From DASVFB01 sp963766345 (GTDB lineage: Bacteria > Actinomycetota > Thermoleophilia > Gaiellales > Gaiellaceae): a stretch of 64,000 bases of DNA. The first letter of the stretch is position 1, and each line of letters opens with the position of its first letter. The notes under the pieces were generated by a model that saw only the letters and a list, made by a program, of their open reading frames with translations, had not been told where the DNA came from and searched no databases. Position numbers and translations under genes: made by a program. Positions 32,095-40,153 of the stretch are shown here, piece by piece. Location of the stretch: positions 62,001 through 126,000 of the forward strand of contig CAVXZL010000015.1 of NCBI GenBank assembly GCA_963766345.1, given 5' to 3'.

Positions 32095-33606
32095 TCACCG
32101 CCGCGCCGGGAGCAGCGCGCGCAGGTTGTCGATCGTGTCCGCCTCGTCCGCGTTCTTGTCCGGGCGGTAGCGCTTGACGCGCGCGAAGCGAAGCGCGACA
32201 CCGCCGGGATAACGCGTCGAGGCCTGCACGCCGTCCAGCGCGATCTCGACGACGAGCTCGGGACGAGCGAAGACGGCGATGCCCCGACGCTCGGTCTCGC
32301 GGTCGAGCAACTCCTTCGTCTGCCACGCGAGCAGCTCGTCGGTCAAGCCCTTGAAGCACTTGCCGACCATGACGAACCCTCCGGTGGCGGCGTCGCGGGC
32401 GCCGAGGTGCAGGTTCGAGAGGAAGCCCTGCCGGCGCCCGTGACCCCACTCCGCGCCGAGCACGACGAGGTCGTACGTACGCACCGGCTTCACCTTGCGC
32501 CAGGCCTTGCCGCGGCGGCCGGCGGCGTACGGCGACGACGTGTCCTTGACGACGACGCCCTCGTGGCCGGCCGCGAGCGCGTCGTCGAGGACGCGCTGCG
32601 CCTCCTCGGCGTCCGACGTCAGCACGCCGGGCATCTTGAGCCGAGGCGCGACTGCCTCGAGCCTCGCGGCACGTTCCTCGAGCGGCACGTCGAGAAGGTC
32701 GTCGCCGTCGAGGTGCAACACGTCGAAGAGGAACGTCGCGACGCCTTCCGGCGGCGCGTCGGAGTCGATCTGCGCCACCGTCTCCTGGAACGGCGCGGGG
32801 CCGCTGTCGGTCATCCAGATCGCCTCGCCGTCGAAGACCGCCTGCTGCACGGGCAGCGCGCGAGCCGCGTCGACGATGCCCGGCAGCGCCTCCGTGATGT
32901 CGTTGAGGTTGCGCGTGTACACGCGTACGTCGTCCCCGCGCCGGTGAATCTGGATTCGGATCCCGTCGAGCTTCCACTCCACCGAGGACAGCTCGAACCC
33001 GGTCATGGCGTCGGCCACGCTCTCGGCGGTCGAGGCAAGCATCGGCAGGACCGGCCGGAAGAGCTCGAACCCGACCTCGCGCAGGCCGGTCTCGCCTTCC
33101 GTCAGCGCGATGTCCGCGGTGCGCGTGAGGTCGCCGGACAGCATGAAAGCGCGCCGCGCCAGGTCGGCCGGCACCTCCGCCGCCCTGGCGATCGCGTCGA
33201 CGAGCAGCCCGGCGAGCGCGCCCTGCCGCAGCTCGCCCGTGAACAGCCGCTTGACGAAGTCCGCCTCGTCGGCGGTCGCGCGCGACAGGAGCCGGACGAG
33301 CAACTCCCTGCGCCGTGCCGACGAGCCGCCTCCCGTCGTGCGCTGGATCTCCGAGATCGTCGCGTCGAGCTCGCCGACGCCGAGCGAGGGCTCGTCCGCG
33401 GGAGCGACCTCGATGCCGAACACCTTCGAGTAGCCGACACCGACGCGGCCCTGCCGCGGAACGCCCGAGAGGAAGCCGGCCACGACCGGCACCTCGTCGG
33501 CGTCGAGCGCCCGCAGCACGTCCGCGAGCAGCGCGATCTTCTGCGAGCGCGAGCTCGTCTCGCCGACGCGGCGCGAGGCCGCGACCACGTCGGCGAGCAG
33601 AGTCAC
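32095..33606 (-). CDS. lig: ATP-dependent DNA ligase (LigB-like)
   Basis: This 503-residue ligase from GTG 33606 joins nicks using ATP. It has an N-terminal helical DNA-binding domain (residues 1-190), as in archaeal and M. tuberculosis LigB enzymes. The adenylation domain contains motif I SVEWKLDGIRIQIHR with the AMP-accepting Lys near 211, motif III ATFLFDVLHLDGDDL, motif IV EGVVVKDTSSPY and motif V KAWRKVKPV. A C-terminal OB domain has RPELVVEIALDGVQ and motif VI-like LRFARVKRYRPDK. The length is normal for the class. It is an accessory ligase in bacteria that also have NAD-dependent LigA. It is not linked to its neighbours by overlap. Confidence 0.95.
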   Translation of the reverse strand: MTLLADVVAASRRVGETSSRSQKIALLADVLRALDADEVPVVAGFLSGVPRQGRVGVGYSKVFGIEVAPADEPSLGVGELDATISEIQRTTGGGSSARRRELLVRLLSRATADEADFVKRLFTGELRQGALAGLLVDAIARAAEVPADLARRAFMLSGDLTRTADIALTEGETGLREVGFELFRPVLPMLASTAESVADAMTGFELSSVEWKLDGIRIQIHRRGDDVRVYTRNLNDITEALPGIVDAARALPVQQAVFDGEAIWMTDSGPAPFQETVAQIDSDAPPEGVATFLFDVLHLDGDDLLDVPLEERAARLEAVAPRLKMPGVLTSDAEEAQRVLDDALAAGHEGVVVKDTSSPYAAGRRGKAWRKVKPVRTYDLVVLGAEWGHGRRQGFLSNLHLGARDAATGGFVMVGKCFKGLTDELLAWQTKELLDRETERRGIAVFARPELVVEIALDGVQASTRYPGGVALRFARVKRYRPDKNADEADTIDNLRALLPARR

Positions 33607-33626
33607 GGCGAAGCGCTACGTCGTGG

Positions 33627-35198
33627 CTACTTCTTCTTCACGATCGTGAACCTGGCGAACGACGTCTTCGAGCGGTTGTCCTGCGCGTCGATCCCGACCG
33701 CTCGAAGGATGTGCTTGCCGTACTTCAGCGTCGCGCGCACGGTCTTCCCGCAGTCGTGCAGCTTCTGCTTGTCGAATCCGCACTCGAAGTGAACGGGCGG
33801 CGAGACGTTCCCCGGATCGCGTGAACGCAAGGTGAAGACGACCCGTCGCGAGGCCTGCGTGCGCTTGCCGCCGATCGTCGGCTTCGCGGGCGGCGTGAGG
33901 TCGAGGGACAGGATGCGCCCGTGCAGGTTGCGGTACTGGCGCTGGACGGTCAGCGTGCTGTTGATGTACTTGTAGAAGTCGTACGTCGCCGACGCGGGAT
34001 CGCCCTTCGCGTCCCAGTCGATCGAGCCGGCGATGCCCTCGTAGTTGATGTCCTTGCCCGCACGCAAGGCCTTGATCGCCGCCGGCAGCTGCAGAAAGTT
34101 GTACTTCACTCCGGGCGGGCCGCTCACCGCGCGCAGCTTCGCGGCGATCGCCTTGCCGTTGTTGGACTTCGCCGCGATCGCGCCGAGGATGCACATCATC
34201 GCGGAGTCGAACTCGTTGACGTCCAGCGACTGCCGCTGCGCGTTTCCCGGGAACTGGGTGTACATCGTGTCGAAGGAGTTCGTCAGTGCAGCGCCGAGCG
34301 GAACCGCGGGCCGCGTCCCGCGCGCGCCCTCCATCGAGTCCTTCGGAACCGTCGACGGGATCGTCGCCGGCTGCCCGCCGCCGACGAACAGTTTCGTCGC
34401 GTCGAATTTGCCCGTGCGCAGGAGCGCCGCCCCGACCTTCGCGTACGTCGCGGGGAAGTCGAGGATCACCCACGCGTCTGGGTTGCCCGAGACGATCTGT
34501 TGCGCCTCGGAGTCGTAGCTCGCCGCGCCCGGGTCGTACAGCACCGGGCCGTGCGTCTCCTTGCCGCCGAGCTTCTTCCAGGCTGCCTCGGTCGATTTGA
34601 TCAGGCCGGCGCCGAACGCGTCGTTGCGAGCCGCGAACGAGACGGTCTTGCCCTTGCCGATCTCCTTCTGCAGCGCGGCCGCGAGCACCGGTCCCTGCAG
34701 AACGTCGGACGGTGCGACGCGGAAGACGAGCCCCTTGTCGTCGAGGTCGGTGATAGTCGCGCTCGTCGAGGCAGGCGCGATCTGCGCGACGCCGGCCGGA
34801 ACCGTGGCGCCGTTCGCGATCGCGATCGTGCTCGCGGACTGGATCGAGCCGGCGATGCAGGTGGCCCCGTCGCCGATCAGCTTGCGTGCCGCGTTCACCG
34901 CGGACGTCGGCGTCGAACCGTCGTCGGCGGAGTCGATCTTGATCGTGACGTCCTTGACGCCGTCGCGAAGGAGCGCCTTGTTGGCGAGGTCGACGGCCAT
35001 CTCGGCACTCTTCTGGAACGCCGGCCCGAAGACCGCGCCGTCGCCGGTCTGGGAGAGAGTCGTGCCGACCGTGAGCGTGAATCCCGCCTTCCGCGCCGCA
35101 GCGCTGTCGGGATGAGCGGCGGCGCTACCGCCGACGGTGACCGCGATGACTCCGGCAATCGCGAGAACGCCGAGCCGACGCGCGAGGTGCGCCTGCAT
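33627..35198 (-). CDS. Branched-chain amino-acid-type ABC binding protein with C-terminal Ig-like domain
   Basis: The 523-residue protein starts at ATG 35198 behind GGGAGGAAGAGC. It has a signal peptide without a lipobox Cys (GVLAIAGVIAVTVGGSAAA). Residues 35-420 are a LivJ-like periplasmic-binding fold (LTVGTTLSQTGDGAVFGPAF, CIAGSIQSASTIAIANGATV, VFRVAPSDVLQGPVLAAALQ, PDAWVILDFPATYAKVGAAL). Residues 425-523 are an added beta-sandwich (PPAKPTIGGKRTQASRRVVF, ECGFDKQKLHDCGKTVRATL), a module common in Thermoleophilia surface proteins but unusual on a transporter subunit. It is divergent from livHMGF and probably supplies that system. A promoter TTGACC-16-TATCAA precedes it. Confidence 0.92.
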   Translation of the reverse strand: MQAHLARRLGVLAIAGVIAVTVGGSAAAHPDSAAARKAGFTLTVGTTLSQTGDGAVFGPAFQKSAEMAVDLANKALLRDGVKDVTIKIDSADDGSTPTSAVNAARKLIGDGATCIAGSIQSASTIAIANGATVPAGVAQIAPASTSATITDLDDKGLVFRVAPSDVLQGPVLAAALQKEIGKGKTVSFAARNDAFGAGLIKSTEAAWKKLGGKETHGPVLYDPGAASYDSEAQQIVSGNPDAWVILDFPATYAKVGAALLRTGKFDATKLFVGGGQPATIPSTVPKDSMEGARGTRPAVPLGAALTNSFDTMYTQFPGNAQRQSLDVNEFDSAMMCILGAIAAKSNNGKAIAAKLRAVSGPPGVKYNFLQLPAAIKALRAGKDINYEGIAGSIDWDAKGDPASATYDFYKYINSTLTVQRQYRNLHGRILSLDLTPPAKPTIGGKRTQASRRVVFTLRSRDPGNVSPPVHFECGFDKQKLHDCGKTVRATLKYGKHILRAVGIDAQDNRSKTSFARFTIVKKK

Positions 35199-35233
35199 GC
35201 TCTTCCTCCCTGTTCGTAGGCCCCGAGCCTGGT

Positions 35234-35261
35234 TTGATAGGCGACCTTACCGCACGGTCAA
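35234..35261 (-). promoter_or_regulatory. Promoter of the liv binding-protein gene
   Basis: On the minus strand TTGACC (35261-35256), a 16-bp spacer and TATCAA (35239-35234), followed 36 nt later by the start at 35198 with a good ribosome binding site. Confidence 0.6.
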
Positions 35262-35266
35262 AGCGG

Positions 35267-35293
35267 AATCCACACTCCAGAATCCACACCAGG
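35267..35293. repeat. Tandem 13-14-bp repeat before the 122-residue gene
   Basis: AATCCACACTCCAG is followed directly by AATCCACACCAGG; the second copy contains the ribosome binding site of the gene at 35301. A local duplication or a binding site; the function is unknown. Confidence 0.4.
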
Positions 35294-35300
35294 AGAGCCC

Positions 35301-35669
35301 ATGGAATACGTCCCGCCGGCGTTCGAGCCGCCCTATCGCGTGATGCTCTTCGCCGCGGCCGCACACGGCTGGTATCAGGCCGCCGACGACGACGAGCGCG
35401 AGCGGATCCTCGGGCGACTCGCGGCCTATTTCGCGGAGTGGGAAGGCCGCGGGGCCCGGCTGCTCTACTCGTTCGACGACGACTACTTCGTCACGGGGCA
35501 GCCGTCGTCGCTCGACTACTCGATCTACGTGCAGTATGAGGTCGACAGCCTCGACACCGTCGCCGCGATGATCCAGCAGGTGCGCGAGGAGGTCGACGGC
35601 GTGCGGCTCGACAGGTCGTTCCGCATGGAGGCGCGTATCGGCCGGCCGCTCTTTCTCCTCGATCGCTGA
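35301..35669 (+). CDS. Conserved-looking protein of unknown function (122 residues)
   Basis: The start is ATG 35301 behind AGGAGAGCCC. The protein is acidic, has no signal peptide or membrane segment, and looks like a small alpha/beta fold: YRVMLFAAAAHGWYQAADDD, ERILGRLAAYFAEWEGRG, ARLLYSFDDDYFVTGQPSSL, DYSIYVQYEVDSLDTVAAMI and RLDRSFRMEARIGRPLFLLD. The alternation suggests a ferredoxin-like (Dabb-like) fold, but I do not recognise the family. It lies between the divergent binding protein and livH, 18 bp before livH, so it may be co-transcribed with the transporter. Confidence 0.7.
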   Translation: MEYVPPAFEPPYRVMLFAAAAHGWYQAADDDERERILGRLAAYFAEWEGRGARLLYSFDDDYFVTGQPSSLDYSIYVQYEVDSLDTVAAMIQQVREEVDGVRLDRSFRMEARIGRPLFLLDR

Positions 35670-35674
35670 CCGCG

Positions 35675-35680
35675 GATACT
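35675..35680 (+). promoter_or_regulatory. Possible leaderless -10 box of livH
   Basis: GATACT ends 7 nt before the GTG at 35688. No clear -35 is present, so livHMGF may also be read from the promoter of the preceding gene. Confidence 0.35.
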
Positions 35681-35687
35681 GCGCGAC

Positions 35688-36695
35688 GTGAGCGCGATCT
35701 CGCCCGAGACGACGCACGACGAGAATCTCGGCGCAGAACGCGTGCCGGTCGCACTCGTGGTGGTCGTCGGAGCGATGCTCGCCGCGGCGGTCGCGCTCGC
35801 GATCGCGGAGGGCGTGCACGCTCTCGCACAGGCGACGATCAACGGGCTCGTCTCGGGCTCGTACTTCGCGCTCGGCGCCGCGGGATTGACACTCGTGTAC
35901 GGCGTGTTGAAGCTCGTGAACTTCGCGCACGGCGAGTTCCTCACGTTCGGCGCCTACATGGCGATCTTCGCGCAGTCCGAGTTCGGTTTTCCGCTCGCGC
36001 TCGCGCTGCCGTTCGCGTTCGTGATGACGGCGCTGCTCGCACTCGGCCTCGAGGCGGTGATGTGGAGACCGATGCGCCGCAAGGGCGCCGGCGTCCTCCA
36101 GCTGCTGCTGATGGCCCTCGGCCTCGCATTCGTGCTTCGCAACGTCATCCAGCTCATCGCGGGGACAGAGGTGCGCAAGCTGAGCGCGAACGTCACCTCG
36201 TCGGTCACGTTCGGCGGGCTGCACATCGGCCGTACCGAGCTCTGGGTCGTGATCGTCGCGTTCGCCGCGCTGATCGCGCTCGCGCTCATGCTCGGCCATA
36301 CGCGTCTCGGCACGCACATCCGCGCGCTCTCCGACAATGCCGAGCTGGCCGAGACGACGGGCCTCGACACCGGGCGCATCATCGTCTACACGTGGATCCT
36401 CGCCGGCGGCCTCGCGGGGCTCGCGGGCGTCGTCTACGGCGCGTCGATCGGCGTGATCACGCCCAACCTCGGCTTCGGGATCGTGCTCAGCATCTTCGCC
36501 GCGGCAATCATCGGCGGCATCGGCGACGCGTACGGCGCGCTCGCCGGCGGCATCTTCATCGGCCTCGTGCAGGAGTGGTCGACACTCGTCTTCCCCGTCA
36601 ACCTCAAGGTCGCCGTCGGCTTCGGCGCGATGATCGCCGTCCTGGTGCTGCGCCCGCAGGGCATCTTCGGCCGCGCGAGGAGCCCCGGACGATGA
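35688..36695 (+). CDS. livH: Branched-chain amino-acid-type ABC permease (LivH)
   Basis: This 335-residue membrane permease from GTG 35688 has about eight helices. The LivH signature is ATINGLVSGSYFALGAAGLT followed by LVYGVLKLVNFAHGEFLTFG. The coupling region is THIRALSDNAELAETTGLDT, and the C-terminal helices include GFGIVLSIFAAAIIGGIGDA. The first 25 residues are a hydrophilic extension. It pairs with LivM, whose ATG overlaps its stop (ATGA), and with the LivG and LivF ATPases. The substrate could be branched-chain amino acids or another small amide or acid. Confidence 0.94.
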   Translation: MSAISPETTHDENLGAERVPVALVVVVGAMLAAAVALAIAEGVHALAQATINGLVSGSYFALGAAGLTLVYGVLKLVNFAHGEFLTFGAYMAIFAQSEFGFPLALALPFAFVMTALLALGLEAVMWRPMRRKGAGVLQLLLMALGLAFVLRNVIQLIAGTEVRKLSANVTSSVTFGGLHIGRTELWVVIVAFAALIALALMLGHTRLGTHIRALSDNAELAETTGLDTGRIIVYTWILAGGLAGLAGVVYGASIGVITPNLGFGIVLSIFAAAIIGGIGDAYGALAGGIFIGLVQEWSTLVFPVNLKVAVGFGAMIAVLVLRPQGIFGRARSPGR

Positions 36696-37651
36696 TCGCG
36701 ATCACCTTTCAGTTCCTCACGGCCGCCGACTTCTGGATCGGCGTGGGCGTGCTCGCGGCGACGTACGGCATCTTCGCGCTCGGGCTGCAGCTGAACGTCG
36801 GCACGACCGGGATCACGAACTTCGGCCAGGCCGGCTTCATGGCCATCGGCGCCTACACGATGGCGATCCTCGTCGCGAAGGAGGGCTGGTCGTGGTGGTG
36901 GGCAATGCCCGCCGCGATCGCCGCGTCGATGCTCGCGGCGGTCATCGTCGGGCTGCCGTCGCTGCGCCTGCGCGCGGACTACTTTGCGATCACGACGCTC
37001 GCCTTTGCGGAGATCGTGCGCTACCTCGCCGACAACGAGCGCGACCTCACCGAGGGCAGCCAGGGACTGCTCGGCTACAACGGCGACTGGTTCAAGCTGT
37101 CGCTGCGCCTCGGCAACTGGCTCGACGCCCACGGCATCCACGTCACGAGCTTCCTGTTCCCGCTGTTGCTCATTAGCTGGGGAGTCCTGCTCGTGTTGAC
37201 GCTGCTCGTCGCGTTGATCGTGCGCACGCCGTGGGGCCGGGTGCTCCGCGCGATCCGCGAGGACGAGGACGCGGCGCGCGCGCTCGGCAAGAACACGCTC
37301 GCGTACAAGCTGCAGTCGCTCGCGCTCGCAGCCGCGCTCGCCGCGATCGCGGGCTTCGTGCTCGCGCTCAACCTGACGCTGCTCGTGCCCGACGAGTTCG
37401 ACCCGGTGTTCACGATCTTCGGCTTCGTGATCGTGATCCTCGGCGGCCTCGGCAGCTACTTCGGCGTGATCCTCGGCTCGGTGATCCTGATGACGGTGCT
37501 CGAGGGCACGCGCTACGTCGAGCTGCCGCTCTCGTCGGACAAAGTCGCGGCGATCCGCTTCATCATCGTCGGGCTCGTGCTGATCCTGCTGATGGCGTTC
37601 CGGCCGCAGGGGATCCTCGGCTCGAAGCAGGAGATGCTGCTCGGTGAATGA
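36692..37651 (+). CDS. livM: Branched-chain amino-acid-type ABC permease (LivM)
   Basis: The 319-residue permease starts at ATG 36692, overlapping livH. Signature segments are LGLQLNVGTTGITNFGQAGF, MAIGAYTMAILVAKEGW, LPSLRLRADYFAITTLAFAE and IVRTPWGRVLRAIREDEDAA, the last being the ATPase-contact loop. Eight to nine membrane helices are visible, ending LVLILLMAFRPQGILGSKQE, a typical LivM terminus. It is the second half of the translocation pore. The stop overlaps the start of livG by 8 nt. Confidence 0.94.
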   Translation: MIAITFQFLTAADFWIGVGVLAATYGIFALGLQLNVGTTGITNFGQAGFMAIGAYTMAILVAKEGWSWWWAMPAAIAASMLAAVIVGLPSLRLRADYFAITTLAFAEIVRYLADNERDLTEGSQGLLGYNGDWFKLSLRLGNWLDAHGIHVTSFLFPLLLISWGVLLVLTLLVALIVRTPWGRVLRAIREDEDAARALGKNTLAYKLQSLALAAALAAIAGFVLALNLTLLVPDEFDPVFTIFGFVIVILGGLGSYFGVILGSVILMTVLEGTRYVELPLSSDKVAAIRFIIVGLVLILLMAFRPQGILGSKQEMLLGE

Positions 37652-38426
37652 AGCTGACGCGATCCTCGAGGTCGAAGGCGTCGAGAAGCGTTACGGCGGC
37701 GTGCGTGCGATCGACGGCGCGAGCCTCTCGGTCGAACGCGGCTCGATCACCGCGCTCATCGGGCCGAACGGCGCGGGCAAGTCGACGCTCTTCGACGTCG
37801 TCTCGGGGTTCGAGCGTGCGGACGGCGGCGCGATCAGGCTAGACGGGCGCTCGATCTTCCGGCTGCCGGCGTTCGCGATCGCACGCCGAGGTCTCGTGCG
37901 GACGTTCCAGATGACGAAGACGCTCAACGTGATGACCGTGCTCGACAACATGCTGCTCGCCGCGCCGGACCATCCCGGCGAGCGGCTGAGCACGTGGGTC
38001 CTGCGGCCGTGGGCCGCGCGCCGGCGCGAGCGCGACGCCCGCACGCGCGCACTCGCCCTCCTCGAGACGTTCGAGCTCGCGCCGCTCGCGGGCGCGTACG
38101 CCGGGACGCTCTCGGGCGGCCAGCGCAAGCTGCTCGAGCTTGCACGCGCGCTGATGCTCGCGCCGCGCCTCGTCCTGCTCGACGAGCCGCTCGCGGGCGT
38201 CAACCCGACCCTGGGACGGCGCCTGCTCGAGCACATCGAGGAGCTGCGCCGCGACGAGGGGACGACGGTGCTGTTCGTGGAGCACGACATGGAAGTGGTG
38301 ATGAACCACGCCGACCACGTGATCGTGATGGCGCAGGGACGCGTGATCGCCGAGGGCTCGGCGGACGAGGTGCGCCGGAACGAGACGGTCGTCGAGGCGT
38401 ACCTCGGCAAGCTCGTCGTCACATGA
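37644..38426 (+). CDS. livG: ABC transporter ATPase (LivG)
   Basis: This 260-residue ATPase starts at GTG 37644 within the end of livM. It has Walker A IGPNGAGKSTLFDVV, the LivG-specific RRGLVRTFQMTKTLNVMTVL Q-loop, signature LSGGQRKLLELARALM, Walker B LVLLDEPLAGVNPTLG and H-loop VLFVEHDMEVVMNHADHVIV. The C-terminal extension EGSADEVRRNETVVEAYLG is family-typical. It forms a heterodimer with LivF, whose ATG overlaps its stop. Confidence 0.95.
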   Translation: MNEADAILEVEGVEKRYGGVRAIDGASLSVERGSITALIGPNGAGKSTLFDVVSGFERADGGAIRLDGRSIFRLPAFAIARRGLVRTFQMTKTLNVMTVLDNMLLAAPDHPGERLSTWVLRPWAARRRERDARTRALALLETFELAPLAGAYAGTLSGGQRKLLELARALMLAPRLVLLDEPLAGVNPTLGRRLLEHIEELRRDEGTTVLFVEHDMEVVMNHADHVIVMAQGRVIAEGSADEVRRNETVVEAYLGKLVVT

Positions 38427-39160
38427 GCGCCGCCGCGCCGGTGCTCGAGACGCGCGGGCTCGTCGCGGGTTATGTCGCGGACGTCGACATCCTGCACGGC
38501 GTCGACCTGACCGTTCAGCCGGGCGAGATCGTGACGATCGTCGGACCCAACGGCGCGGGCAAGTCGACGCTCATCCGCGCGGTGATCGGCCTGCTGAAAC
38601 CTCGCGGCGGCGCGATCCTGCATCGTGGCGACGAGATCGCCGGGACGAAGCCGCACCGGGTCGTCGCGCGGGGCATCGGCTACGTCGCGCAGCGCGAGAA
38701 CGTCTTCGCGACGCTCAGCGTCGAAGAGAACCTCGAGCTTGGCGCCTCCGCGCTCGGCGTCGACCCGAAGCCGCGCCTGCCGCAGATCCTCGACCTCTTT
38801 CCGCGCCTGCGCGAGCGCCGCCGCCAGCGTGCGGGGACGCTGTCGGGCGGCGAGCGCCAGATGCTCGCGATGGCGCGGGCGCTCGTCGCCGAGCCCGACC
38901 TGCTCCTGCTCGACGAGCCTTCGGCCGGGCTGTCGCCGCTCTTCATGGACGCGATCTTCGAGAAGATCCGCGAGATCAACGACGCGGGCGTCCCGATCCT
39001 CATGGTCGAGCAGAACGCCCGCCGCGCGCTCGCGATGTCGCACCGCGGCTACGTGCTCGACCTCGGCCGCAACCGCTTCCAGGGAACCGGCGCCGACCTG
39101 TTGCACGACCCGAAGGTGATCGACCTCTACCTCGGCGGCACCGGGCGCATCGACAGGTAG
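38423..39160 (+). CDS. livF: ABC transporter ATPase (LivF)
   Basis: This is a 245-residue ATPase from ATG 38423 (ATGA overlap with livG). Motifs: Walker A VGPNGAGKSTLIRAVIGLL, GIGYVAQRENVFATLSVEEN (Q-loop), LSGGERQMLAMARALV, LLLLDEPSAGLSPLFMDAIF and ILMVEQNARRALAMSHRGYV. It is the last gene of livHMGF. After it comes a 95-bp gap before the small secreted protein gene, with no obvious terminator. Confidence 0.95.
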   Translation: MSAAAPVLETRGLVAGYVADVDILHGVDLTVQPGEIVTIVGPNGAGKSTLIRAVIGLLKPRGGAILHRGDEIAGTKPHRVVARGIGYVAQRENVFATLSVEENLELGASALGVDPKPRLPQILDLFPRLRERRRQRAGTLSGGERQMLAMARALVAEPDLLLLDEPSAGLSPLFMDAIFEKIREINDAGVPILMVEQNARRALAMSHRGYVLDLGRNRFQGTGADLLHDPKVIDLYLGGTGRIDR

Positions 39161-39255
39161 CGATCAGCAGGTCGCATCGCGTAAGTCGGCTTTGCAACCG
39201 CGTCGACGTCTTCGCGCGCGTCGAAGCCTTCGACAACGCAACCGAAGGAGGCGGC

Positions 39256-39756
39256 ATGAAATCGAAGTTCCTCGGCCTCGTCGTGATCGTGCTGGTCGCG
39301 GCGACCGCGGCCGTAAGCGCAAGCGCAGCGACTCCGAGCGTCGTGGAGGTGAACGTCGACCGGACGATTCACTTCGCAGCAGGCGACCTGTGCTCGTTCC
39401 CGGTGACGCTTCACAACAAGGGCGTGCGCCGAACGACGACCTACTACGACTCGAGCGGCACCGTGACGCGCACTGCGATCCACCTGGCCGCGTTCACCCA
39501 GACGGTGACGAACGACCTCACCGGCGCGTCGCTGTCGACACCGCTCGCGGGGCCGCTCATCGTCGAGCCGAACGGCGACGGCACCGTGACGACGCGGATC
39601 CCGGGCAACGACGGGATCATCGTCGTCCCCGGGCAGGGTTTCGTTTATGGCGACGTCGGCCTGATCGTCTTCACGGAGCTCGACGTCCTCATGCTGACGG
39701 GCCACTACGAGAACCCGGATCGATACGTCGAGGAGCTCTGCGCGGTCCTGTCCTGA
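39256..39756 (+). CDS. Small secreted protein of unknown function
   Basis: The 166-residue protein starts at ATG 39256, with GAAGGAGGCGGC upstream. It has a signal peptide (FLGLVVIVLVAATAAVSASA) and a beta-rich mature part of about 142 residues (VNVDRTIHFAAGDLCSFPVT, TTYYDSSGTVTRTAIHLAAF, VEPNGDGTVTTRIPGNDGII, GLIVFTELDVLMLTGHYENP). Two cysteines (DLCSFP and ELCAVL) near the two ends could form a disulfide. The pattern resembles small secreted sandwich proteins that are abundant in Thermoleophilia. No function is assigned. Confidence 0.8.
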   Translation: MKSKFLGLVVIVLVAATAAVSASAATPSVVEVNVDRTIHFAAGDLCSFPVTLHNKGVRRTTTYYDSSGTVTRTAIHLAAFTQTVTNDLTGASLSTPLAGPLIVEPNGDGTVTTRIPGNDGIIVVPGQGFVYGDVGLIVFTELDVLMLTGHYENPDRYVEELCAVLS

Positions 39757-39760
39757 GGGG

Positions 39761-40153
39761 TTACCGACGGGGCGACAGGAGGTAGCCGACGATCGCCCCC
39801 GCGAGGACGAGCTGGGCGGCGGCCGGCAGGACGCCTCCCGAGCGGTGCCAGCCCAGCCGCCCGTGGAAGAGCTTCCTGCCGCCCGGCCGCATCGCACGGA
39901 ACACGTGCTCGAGATCGGGAGCCGATGCCGCTGCTCCACCGATCACCGCGCTGTCGAGCGGTCCGCGCCGCAGGGCGAGCAGCGCGAGGCAGGCGACGCC
40001 GCTGCCGATCTCGAAGCGCCGGCTCTCGATGTCCTCATGCGGGATGCGGTCGCCCAGGAGGTGCGCCGGAGGCCCGAGCAGCGCCGCCGCGACCCGCGAA
40101 CCCGAGAGCGCGCCGAGCGCGGCACCGGTGGCGACGTGGAGCGAGACGATCAC
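39761..40153 (-). CDS. Small membrane protein of unknown function
   Basis: The 130-residue protein starts at GTG 40153, overlapping the M23 peptidase stop (GTGA). It has three to four hydrophobic stretches (LHVATGAALGALSGSRVAAA, GSGVACLALLALRR, VLPAAAQLVLAGAIVGYLLS) and conserved-looking polar residues HLLGDRIPHEDIES and DLEHVF. The His/Asp pattern recalls small membrane metal-dependent hydrolase-like proteins (YdjM-type), but this is only a resemblance. The tight coupling to the peptidase gene suggests a cell-envelope role. Confidence 0.75.
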   Translation of the reverse strand: MIVSLHVATGAALGALSGSRVAAALLGPPAHLLGDRIPHEDIESRRFEIGSGVACLALLALRRGPLDSAVIGGAAASAPDLEHVFRAMRPGGRKLFHGRLGWHRSGGVLPAAAQLVLAGAIVGYLLSPRR

